Shown here one piece after another: positions 22,622 through 30,787 of a stretch of 64,000 bases of DNA. Numbering within the stretch: position 1 is the first letter of the stretch; every line of letters begins with the position of its first letter. Source of the stretch: Setoptus koraiensis. Lineage: Eukaryota; Arthropoda. Both the position numbers and the translations under genes were made by a program. The notes under the pieces are model-generated. The model made no database searches. It had not been told where the DNA came from and was given only the letters and a program-made list of their open reading frames with translations. The stretch covers positions 2,542,001 to 2,606,000 of the forward strand of contig CM106585.1 in the NCBI GenBank assembly GCA_048013815.1, in the 5' to 3' direction.

Positions 22622-23811
22622 ATGGATCTGAGGAGTAGAATTTACTTGATCCTATTCAGGATATATTATGATTTATTCAATTATGCCATAGCCTTCAAAA
22701 ATCTATTCATAGAAATAATGTACAAACTCCATCTTATAAGACATCTTGATGTGCATAATGAACTTCCAAAAAGACTGGAGGATGATGTCGCCATAGTAAC
22801 AGGTGGAACCAGAGGTCTTGGATTGTCAGTTGTTAGAGCACTTGTATCAAAAGGATGTTACGTTTTTGTAGCATCATCACAATCAGATGACAAATTTCCC
22901 ATGTTGATTGAGAAAATCTATCATAATATTCCAAAAGTATCAGAATCGGGTGTTCGTAGAGGAACAGTAAAGCTCGAACATTTAGACTTGTCGTCGATGG
23001 ATTCAGTTAAACGATTCGTCAATGCATTCACAAGAACTAAACGTAACTTGAATTATTTAATTTGTAACGCTGGCATAATGTTCGCTCCGCTATCTTTCAC
23101 CATTGACGGCTTTGAGTCGCATCTTGCCGTCAACTACTTGGGTCATTGTCTTTTGACGATGGAACTCTTACCAATAATGAGGGCGACAGCAGACTCTAGA
23201 AAAATGAATTCCAGAATAGTGAATGTTTCATCTGTAACTCACTTTAGTACGGGATTCAGATTCCACGACATCAGAGGAAACATCTATTCAAGCTCCCAGG
23301 CTTATGCTCAATCCAAACTAGCTCAAATAATGTTTACCTATAAATTAGATAGATTTCTGAGAAATAATCTAAATTGTAACAATGTTCAGGTTTTCAGCCT
23401 TCATCCCGGTGTGATACTAAGTGATCTCTATGAACATGTCATATTGCTAAAGTTATTCCCTTTCTTAAAACCAATTGTGAGAATGGTTCTTAGGGTAAGT
23501 TCCTCATATAGCCAATGTGTTAAGTTTGGAAAGATATCAGAATCTCGCATACTCATCCTAGTGACACAAAAAATAATACCGATAGTCTCACTTTTTCTTA
23601 GGATCTTGATGAGGGCGCAGAAACAACTTTGTATGCTACTCTATCCGAAGAATTGGGGAATGAATCTGGAGCTTACCTGGAGGACTGTACCATTAAGACA
23701 TCTAGTAGGTTTTCATTGAAGACAAACAACCAGGAACGTCTGTGGGGCGTAACAAATAGTCTCCTCGATAAGTGGATGCCCGATACTTGGAGAAACGCTC
23801 TCGATAAATAA
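22622..23811 (+). CDS. DHRSX: DHRSX-like short-chain dehydrogenase/reductase, two exons
   Basis: Exons 22622-23494 and 23602-23811 (gtaagt..cttag, phase 0) give 360 aa. It has a Rossmann-fold SDR with cofactor motif TGGTRGLG (Thr60 onward), NAG in LICNAGIM, the catalytic Ser in VNVSSVTH and catalytic Tyr228/Lys232 in AYAQSKLAQ. The N-terminal 50 residues are hydrophobic and suggest membrane association. Several blocks match animal DHRSX better than WWOX or retinol dehydrogenases: VAIVTGGT, AYAQSKLAQIMFTYKL, SDLYEHV, DEGAETTLYA. DHRSX acts on polyprenol/polyprenal in dolichol synthesis. Reading straight through the intron gives a spurious C terminus, so the second exon is needed. TAF1B follows on the same strand about 160 bases later. 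Confidence 0.85.
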
Positions 23812-23968
23812 AGTCTATTCTCGGGATATTCAAATGTTTCAAAGACGGTGAATAAAACTATCAATAATAGTAGTGATACAGATTTTAAAAAAATGCGCCG
23901 TTTTCTTTTGGATAAAAAAATCGCAAATCAGGTCTTCCTATTGTAATACCTAAAGATTGTTTTGTTCG

Positions 23969-25999
23969 ATGGAAGATTTTCAGGACTTTGAAGATTTAAT
24001 ACGTCGTGTAGAAGCCGACGATAGCCAGGTTCTCCAGGAGAACCTTAAGGGGGATAGATGCCAGGAATGTGATGGACAGCTGATTGAGCGTGATGGGTTG
24101 TATTATTGTGACACGTGCCAAGTACAAGCTCAAGACGTCAAATACACTGTGGAGGCAGAGTGTAATTTCGATGAAGACGGAAACTTCATACAGACTCAGA
24201 GAATTGCTCAAGAAAAAACTGATCCTAAATCCTTGGTTGATTATGGATCTGCTTGGACAACAAGTCAGGCTTTCAGTCTCATCTTGAGGGAACAAGTCGA
24301 AACACTAAAACGTAACCGAGATCGCATCTTGGTCTCACCGAAATATTATGTCCAAGTACAGGAACTATGGTCCACCTATTTCAGAAGATTTCTCATGAAT
24401 CCAGAAATGCCTCGGGAAAGAGACCTGAGTATCATGAAAGGATGCACGAAAGTTGATATACCATCAAGATCTAAACGAATTTCAAATAAGCCATTAGGCT
24501 ATCGTTTTGGACACCATAGTTTAAGTAGGCCGAGATCAAATCCTGATAATGAAGATAGAGATATGATTGTGTCGATTTTCGAACCAATTACGGAGCTTAT
24601 AATTGATGAAGAACAATCAAAGATAGAAATAATTGATGAGGAACAATTGAAGGAAGAAATAATTGATGAGGAACAATTGAAGGAAGAAATGATTCATGAG
24701 GAACAGTTGAAGGAAGAAATAATTGATGATGAACAATCGGAGGTAAAAAATACACACATGACATTAGGTAAAACATTAGGTTTTCTCGAAGCTATAGCCA
24801 GGCTTAGGTGCAATCTTATATTTGCATCAGATTTGGCCCGATGGGCTGATCAAGGAGTTTTGCCATATCATGATAGCGTGTCTTACTTTCCTGCCGATTG
24901 GAAATTGAATTATAAAGACCGTTTAATGTTTTCGCAGACAGTTTCTCCGAAACCTACCTTTATAACTAGAATAGCATCAAATCTCCTCAATGACCTATGT
25001 GATTCTTTCCAGTTATCGATACCCGATCCAAAAGATATCCTAAGAAGGATGCTCATAGACATGAATATGCCTTGCACTGATCATGGTCTAGTTGATCTAG
25101 TTCTTGACACGGTCTCGTTTGACGATCTCAAGATGAAATTGTCCGTTACACTTGGATCAAAGAAAAAGAGAGTCCAAACTATACCACAGTATGATCGTTG
25201 GGCCGCGGCAATGATTATAATAACATTGAAAAAACATTTTGTCTTTGATAGCTTATATGAAAATTGCATAAGTTCTCTTGCAAACAGTCACAATGAAGAA
25301 AACTTTACAAATACGTTTGTTTTCAAAGACTGGTTTGAACAGAGCTATGCCAGATTTAGACTTATCGAGCAATATGATGTAGGACATTACAATCAGAATC
25401 GTGAAAAGATGGAATCATCAACTTTTTGTCGATTTTTTGCCTCCGAAGCTAACAAGTGGTTCAACGCAGCAACAACTAGAACGCCAGGCATTTACAGGTC
25501 AAAAAACGATGTCAATCGACAACGCGATCTCAAGCATTTCTTGATGTCTGCAATACCTTTGCCAGTAGACAAAAACGTAACTCATGTGTGGGAGAGACCA
25601 AATCCTTCTCTAACTCCTCTCACCGATGCTTACAATCGCGTCAGGGACACGGCCAAGAAAATATTCCCAGATGTAAATTTGGATAGAGATTTTAAGAAAA
25701 CCACTATGAATTTTTACACTCATAATGAGAAAAAGAATGATTTTTGTGCTATACGAGATGAACGACAATGGTCGTTGGGTATACAACGCAAAAGCATCCC
25801 TGTCAGGACTGCAGAAGATTGGCCTGTTACATTCAAGCATCTACTTCACATTTCCGGTTATTTGTGTTACTGTGATCCTCAAGAAATTCTACGCGAGTTG
25901 CTAATAGTAGAAAGGGTAGTGGCCTCCAAGACACTCACCAGATTTAGGAGAGGAAGAGTTAAAAATTTTTGTATGAATAAAGCATCTTTTCGTTCTTAA
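23969..25999 (+). CDS. TAF1B: TAF1B/Rrn7-like RNA polymerase I initiation factor
   Basis: 676 aa from the first true ATG (23969, MEDFQDFEDL); the open frame extends four codons upstream only through a TTG. N-terminal zinc ribbon CQECDGQLIERDGLYYCDTC (about 32-51), then a reader/linker-like segment and a B-linker/cyclin-like core: TLGFLEAIARLRC, ALRWADQGVLPYH-type segment (DLARWADQGVLPYHDSV), FPADWKL. The family bridges Pol I and the SL1/core-factor complex at the rRNA promoter in the nucleolus and resembles TFIIB. Odd feature: a run of four to five 10-residue acidic repeats (IIDEEQLKEE type) at about 209-258, between the ribbon region and the core. No intron. Assignment rests on domain order and local similarity. 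Confidence 0.85.
   Translation: MEDFQDFEDLIRRVEADDSQVLQENLKGDRCQECDGQLIERDGLYYCDTCQVQAQDVKYTVEAECNFDEDGNFIQTQRIAQEKTDPKSLVDYGSAWTTSQAFSLILREQVETLKRNRDRILVSPKYYVQVQELWSTYFRRFLMNPEMPRERDLSIMKGCTKVDIPSRSKRISNKPLGYRFGHHSLSRPRSNPDNEDRDMIVSIFEPITELIIDEEQSKIEIIDEEQLKEEIIDEEQLKEEMIHEEQLKEEIIDDEQSEVKNTHMTLGKTLGFLEAIARLRCNLIFASDLARWADQGVLPYHDSVSYFPADWKLNYKDRLMFSQTVSPKPTFITRIASNLLNDLCDSFQLSIPDPKDILRRMLIDMNMPCTDHGLVDLVLDTVSFDDLKMKLSVTLGSKKKRVQTIPQYDRWAAAMIIITLKKHFVFDSLYENCISSLANSHNEENFTNTFVFKDWFEQSYARFRLIEQYDVGHYNQNREKMESSTFCRFFASEANKWFNAATTRTPGIYRSKNDVNRQRDLKHFLMSAIPLPVDKNVTHVWERPNPSLTPLTDAYNRVRDTAKKIFPDVNLDRDFKKTTMNFYTHNEKKNDFCAIRDERQWSLGIQRKSIPVRTAEDWPVTFKHLLHISGYLCYCDPQEILRELLIVERVVASKTLTRFRRGRVKNFCMNKASFRS
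24597..24745 (+). repeat. 30-base in-frame tandem repeat within TAF1B
   Basis: Four to five near-identical 30-base units coding for the acidic decapeptide IIDEEQLKEE and variants. The high identity between units suggests recent expansion. Confidence 0.85.
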
Positions 26000-26156
26000 T
26001 ATATCCGATCAATGAGCACAACGTAGTGTAAAACTTCTTTAATAAATAACCAAAAATACAGGTAAATTATCTTTTCAAATATTGTTTCTTGAGTGCGAAC
26101 TTTTTAATATGTCCGATCAAAGATTGGGGCTATGTTACAATGTTGGCCATCTGAGC

Positions 26157-28289
26157 TTACCACTCTTCGTCCACGGCTGCTACGGCATCATTTGTAACAC
26201 TAGCTGAGGTTTCATTGCCCCACCCGCCGTCTGCCTCTCCGTTTGTTTCTCCGTTTGTTGGCTGCATGTCGCTAGAGGATGCAAAAAAGTCTGGTATCTC
26301 TTGATTGGCCTCCTTCAACAGAGGAATGAGTTCTTCCAATATTTCTGTATCTTTGTCCTGATCATAAAAACTAACAGCTTTTCCCGGGTGGCCTGCTCTA
26401 CCTGTTCGGCCTATCCTGTGGACATATTCGTCGATATTGTTTGGTAAATCATAGTTTATAACTAGATATACTTTGGGTAGATCGAGGCCACGATTTCCTA
26501 CTGGGCTCGATATTAAAAATCTCCTTTCGCCTCTCTTGAATTGAAGTATAGCTTCTTCCCTTTGTTGTTGATGACGATCTCCATGTATACTGGTGGCACT
26601 TAAGTTTAGGGCAGTGAAGAAACCAGCGAGCATATCGGCTGCGGCTTTTGTTTGTGTGAAAATTATCGTTTTTTGATCTTCTGGCACTTGAGCCAAAATT
26701 TTTTTGAGCTCTCTTTTCTTTTCTGCCCGTGTCACTTTTATAAACTCTTGGGTTATGTTACTGTTGGCCGAACCGACTCTTCCAACGGTGATGAAGGCAA
26801 ATTTGTTCCCTATCAATTCTCTTGCTACCCTTTGTGTTTCAGGTTTGAATGTTGCACTAAAGAAGAGGATTTGCCTCTGATCTTGAGGAGGCATACTCTC
26901 GTGAGCGAGAATTTCTCTGATATCGTTGATGAAACCATCGTCTATGAGACGGTCTCCTTCATCCAATATGATAAACTTGATATTCTTGAATCCAATCCAA
27001 TTTCTAGCTACAAAATCTTTGAGCCTTCCTGGTGTGGATACAAGCACGTTGCAACCTCTACTGATTTGAGCTTTCAAGTGACCTGTTGATATGCCGCCAT
27101 ATATGACGTGACATTTGACAACTGTATCTCTTGACCACTTTAAGGTTTCGTTGTGTAGTTGCCTTGCTAGTTCACGGGTTGGTGCTATGATTAGGCATGA
27201 TGGCTCCTGAGTTTCCTGATCAGCATTATTCGGCAGATTTGAGTTTTTCGAATCATTCAACAAGGTCTGGATGACAGGAACTGTAAATGCAGCGGTTTTT
27301 CCTGAACCAGTTTGGGCACAACCAATAATGTTGAGTCCATCCAGCAGAGCTGGCATTGCCCACTTCTGGATTGGGGTCATCTTTTTGTAGTTTGCTTTCT
27401 CCAGGTGACTTAGCAGCAACTCACTTGAGATCACATCTTTGAATGCGTTTATGGGTTTGACTATTCCAGGTGGCACACAAGTGACAATCTGATCACAATA
27501 ATGATCAAAATGGACTCCCTCTTCGACTGCAGTAAGTTTGGCCTCCTCATCAAGATCTATCTCCTCAGGTCTGTATGGTGCGGGTCTATCTTCGTCGGGC
27601 TTATCCCTGGGTTTAGATGATTCTTCCCGGCCGTCAGCGCCTGTGGCTCCCCATCCGCCATCGCCTGTGGCTCCCCATCCGCCGCTATCTTTGTCGGGCT
27701 TATCCCTGGGTTTGGATGATCCTCCCCATGCGTCACCGCCTGAGGCTCCCCATCCGCCGCTATCTTTGTCGGGCTTATCCCTGGGTTTAGATGATCCTCC
27801 CCATCCATCACCGCCTGAGGCTCCCCATCCGCCGCTATCTTTGTCGGGCTTATCCCTGGGTTTAGACGATCCTCCCCGACCGTCAGCGCCTGTGGCTCCC
27901 CATCCGTCATCACCTGTGGCTCCCCACCCGCCGCTATCTTTTTGGGGCTTATCTCTGGGTTTAGATGATCCTCCCCATCCATCACCGCCTGAGGCTCCCC
28001 ATCCGCCGCTATCTTTTTGGGGCTTATCCCTGGGTTTAAATGATCCTCCTCGGCCGTTAGCGCCTGTAGCTCCCCATCCGTCATCACCTGTGGCTCCCCA
28101 TCCGCCGCTATCTTTTTGGGGCTTATCTCTGGGTTTAGATGATCCGCCCCATGTGTCACCGCCTGTGGCTCCCCATCCGCCGCTATCTTTTTGGGGCTTA
28201 TCATTGGGTTTAGATGATTCTCCCCATTCGTCACCGCCTGAGGTTCCCCATCCGTCATCGTCTAGTTTTTGTTTCTTGTAGGAGCTCAT
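26157..28289 (-). CDS. vas: Vasa-like DEAD-box RNA helicase
   Basis: 710 aa if started at the ATG at 28289 (MSSYKKQKLDDDGWG). An in-frame ATG 27 codons upstream (28370) lies in the inverted repeat and is less like a Vasa start. The N-terminal ~230 residues are eight Gly/Trp-rich repeats. The helicase core has the Q motif (MTPIQKWAMPALL), motif I AQTGSGKT, Ia PTRELA, Ib TPGRL, III SAT, V RGLDLP and VI HRIGRTGRAG. The acidic C terminus ends DEEW, as in Vasa. Vasa acts in germline mRNA translation and piRNA biogenesis. Oddity: motif II reads DEGD (residues 443-446; bases 26952-26963) instead of DEAD, and motif V is preceded by SSPVGN rather than the usual TSVAA. PL10/DDX3 is the alternative, but the repeats and tail favour Vasa. 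No intron. Confidence 0.85.
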   Translation of the reverse strand: MSSYKKQKLDDDGWGTSGGDEWGESSKPNDKPQKDSGGWGATGGDTWGGSSKPRDKPQKDSGGWGATGDDGWGATGANGRGGSFKPRDKPQKDSGGWGASGGDGWGGSSKPRDKPQKDSGGWGATGDDGWGATGADGRGGSSKPRDKPDKDSGGWGASGGDGWGGSSKPRDKPDKDSGGWGASGGDAWGGSSKPRDKPDKDSGGWGATGDGGWGATGADGREESSKPRDKPDEDRPAPYRPEEIDLDEEAKLTAVEEGVHFDHYCDQIVTCVPPGIVKPINAFKDVISSELLLSHLEKANYKKMTPIQKWAMPALLDGLNIIGCAQTGSGKTAAFTVPVIQTLLNDSKNSNLPNNADQETQEPSCLIIAPTRELARQLHNETLKWSRDTVVKCHVIYGGISTGHLKAQISRGCNVLVSTPGRLKDFVARNWIGFKNIKFIILDEGDRLIDDGFINDIREILAHESMPPQDQRQILFFSATFKPETQRVARELIGNKFAFITVGRVGSANSNITQEFIKVTRAEKKRELKKILAQVPEDQKTIIFTQTKAAADMLAGFFTALNLSATSIHGDRHQQQREEAILQFKRGERRFLISSPVGNRGLDLPKVYLVINYDLPNNIDEYVHRIGRTGRAGHPGKAVSFYDQDKDTEILEELIPLLKEANQEIPDFFASSSDMQPTNGETNGEADGGWGNETSASVTNDAVAAVDEEW
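27590..28262 (-). repeat. Minisatellite coding for the Gly/Trp repeats of the Vasa-like protein
   Basis: Eight in-frame copies alternating between a 75-base and a 99-base form, coding DSGGWGASGGDGWGGSSKPR-type units with a DKPQK or DKPDK end. Because the units are multiples of three and GC-rich, two other frames over this stretch are also open (247 codons on the plus strand, 233 on the minus); these are shadows. Confidence 0.9.
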
Positions 28290-29448
28290 TGTAGCATTGA
28301 AATGTTGAAAATTAGTTACTACTGATATCACGTGTGTAACAATCGCCTCAGCAAATGAAGAGCGTTTCATTCCAAACGCGCATTTGAACTAAAGGGTGTG
28401 AGGACCAATACAACAAGTTTCTACAGATGAAGCCACACTGCCTTCCACAGTTCATTTTCTGCACACAAACACAGAGCGCCGCTTGAGATTTTTCCAATAT
28501 ACACCGATATTTTAGGAAAGATCCACCAGAGGCGCTGCTCAGATATCGCTCATCACAGAATGGAGCGCAGCGCTGCCCTCGCGGAGTTTTCTCAAACTAT
28601 TGTCGGTGCATCAGAAAAACCTTACTCACACTGTGCTTATGTATATCGCACAGCTCGTACATGAATAGGTTTTTGAGCAAGCTTAGCGCCATAATACAAC
28701 ATGGGCACACAATACTACTTTGCGCTCTCTGTGCACCTGTGCTGCGCACGTGATTTTGTACTTACACCGCTTGCTCCTCACACCCTATAAAACACACTGT
28801 TCAAATTCTAGCACATGGTGCTTTTGTCAATTATCGAAAAATGGAGCACTGCTGAAGGTAGCCGTAGCCTTTTTAGTACTAATGCGCGTTTGGAACGAGA
28901 CACTCTCTAGAGCCGAAAGGGTTATACAATCGCTAACATGGATTACGGTACAGGGGCACGAGCATTGCGTCTTGCCCCCAGATGCGCAGGATCGACATCT
29001 CTGGTGCCGACCAGCAGATGTTCTGCTGGTTTCAAATTCGCGCTCAGTTCTGCGCAGGGAAAACGTACTGTTCTACCCCCCTGTACCATAATTCATGTTC
29101 GCCATTGTAGAAGAAGTTTATTCAAAAAGAGCGCCCCTCTACTGCGCACAGAAAAGGGAAAAAATGCTTTCCCCTTTCTGAATGCTTATGAACGCGATTG
29201 TACTATTGTAGTATACCTAGTTGAGCTGGGAGACAGGACTTGCGTGCTCTGAGTCGGACTTGGCCAACCGCAGCGAACATTAAGTCTGATGGTGCAAGTC
29301 CTAGTCCAAGTCGAGTCCCCATCCCTAGCCGAGTAATATCAAACCATTTCTTATCATTTCTATATATATGTTTATTTATATATATTTATATTTATATATA
29401 TATATATATTCACATATATATCCACATTTAATCACATCAAATAAATAA
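28290..29448. other. Divergent intergenic region between the Vasa-like gene and PP1
   Basis: GC-richer than most spacers in the window. It contains a nested inverted repeat (28370-28404 against 28775-28895), several GAGCGC/GCGCTC words, and an AT dinucleotide-rich leader (29357-29411) just before PP1. No coding exon was accepted. Confidence 0.55.
28370..28895. repeat. Interrupted inverted repeat between the two start regions
   Basis: A 15-base word, ttccaaacgcgcatt (28370-28384), is repeated exactly in inverse orientation at 28881-28895. Next to it atttgaac (28382-28389) and gggtgtgagga (28394-28404) recur inverted at 28799-28806 and 28775-28785, in the same order. This makes two arms with about 100 extra bases in the right arm. 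It may be an old inverted duplication of promoter DNA or the ends of a decayed element. Confidence 0.7.
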
Positions 29449-30432
29449 ATGGCTGAGCAAGACAAATTAAATATTGACTCTATCATCGCTAGATTGTTAG
29501 AGGTAAGAGGTTCTAGACCCGGTAAGAATGTTCAATTAAGCGACCAAGAAATCAGGAGCTTGTGCGTCAAGTCTAGAGAAATATTCCTCAGTCAACCAAT
29601 ACTGCTAGAACTTGAGGCCCCTCTCAAAATATGTGGCGACATTCATGGTCAATATTATGATTTACTACGCTTGTTCGAATATGGAGGCTTCCCACCAGAA
29701 TCAAATTATCTCTTCTTGGGTGACTATGTGGACCGAGGAAAACAATCCCTTGAGACGATTTGCTTATTGTTAGCTTATAAGATTAAATACCCAGAAAACT
29801 TCTTTCTATTACGTGGCAACCATGAATGTGCTAGTATAAATCGTATCTATGGATTTTATGACGAATGTAAAAGACGTTACAACATCAAATTGTGGAAAAC
29901 ATTTACAGATTGTTTCAATTGCTTACCTGTGGCTGCTATTGTCGACGAAAAAATCTTCTGTTGTCATGGTGGTTTGAGCCCGGATCTGACTTCTATGGAA
30001 CAAATACGTCGCCTTATGCGCCCTACAGACGTTCCGGATACTGGTCTACTCTGCGATCTATTGTGGTCTGACCCAGATAAAGACGTCCACGGATGGGGCG
30101 AAAACGACCGAGGTGTCTCATTCACTTTTGGTGCCGATATCGTTGGTAAATTTCTGAGTCGTCACGACCTTGATCTTATTTGTAGAGCTCATCAAGTAGT
30201 GGAAGACGGTTATGAATTCTTTGCCAAACGTCAGTTAGTTACTCTATTTTCCGCTCCAAACTACTGCGGTGAGTTCGATAATGCCGGTGGAATGATGAGC
30301 GTAGATGAAACTTTGATGTGTTCGTTTCAAATCCTCAAGCCTTCAGAGAAGAAAACAAAGTATCAATACAGCGGCCTTAACTCTACTAGGCCAGTGACAC
30401 CACCAAGAGGCCCCATCAAAAAGAAACAATAG
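29449..30432 (+). CDS. Pp1: Serine/threonine protein phosphatase PP1 catalytic subunit
   Basis: 327 aa, intronless, the usual PP1 length. It has all PPP-family metal and catalytic motifs: GDIHGQ, GDYVDRG, GNHE and the HGG in [10 protein letters not shown], plus the toxin-binding loop [14 protein letters not shown]. The tail [14 protein letters not shown] carries the TPPR Cdk site of alpha/87B-type PP1. PP1 dephosphorylates many nuclear and cytoplasmic targets through RVxF-type regulatory partners. Very strong conservation leaves no doubt on family; the isoform call (alpha/87B rather than beta) rests on the tail. Confidence 0.98.
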   Translation: MAEQDKLNIDSIIARLLEVRGSRPGKNVQLSDQEIRSLCVKSREIFLSQPILLELEAPLKICGDIHGQYYDLLRLFEYGGFPPESNYLFLGDYVDRGKQSLETICLLLAYKIKYPENFFLLRGNHECASINRIYGFYDECKRRYNIKLWKTFTDCFNCLPVAAIVDEKIFCCHGGLSPDLTSMEQIRRLMRPTDVPDTGLLCDLLWSDPDKDVHGWGENDRGVSFTFGADIVGKFLSRHDLDLICRAHQVVEDGYEFFAKRQLVTLFSAPNYCGEFDNAGGMMSVDETLMCSFQILKPSEKKTKYQYSGLNSTRPVTPPRGPIKKKQ

Positions 30433-30787
30433 GTTACTAGAATGGAGAAAGTATTATAGTTAACTCGAGCTTATCAACAAGAAGCAATTTTGAAGGAGGT
30501 TAATAGGAGGACATCCAAATTGTCGGTTAAAATAAACGATTAAATCAGTTCATGATGGTAGATTGAGATTCATACTTTACTAAGCCTGCACGCAAGCTGA
30601 TATTCGTCATTAAGACAGCAGAAAACGATTTAGCATGACCATGAGCACTGGCATGATTGATGTCGATATGAAGGTTTAAAAAACATTGCATATAATAACC
30701 TTTATTGCACCTCCAGAGCATGAAAAGTCTATTATTACACTTTCTTAACTCCTATCTAGTATTCCTAGTACGCCAATTTTGTTGATA
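30433..30787. other. Convergent 3' UTRs of PP1 and BicD
   Basis: About 355 bases between two converging genes. AT-rich, no exon seen. Confidence 0.6.

Noticed and set aside
27538-28281. A 247-codon plus-strand open frame rich in Pro/Leu/Ser
   Set aside because: It is the antisense shadow of the Vasa minisatellite; its periodicity copies the repeat unit and it has no family features.
28290-28370. Upstream in-frame ATG extending the Vasa-like protein by 27 residues
   Set aside because: The added sequence is not Vasa-like and the ATG lies at the edge of the inverted repeat; the internal MSSYKK start is more typical. It cannot be fully excluded.
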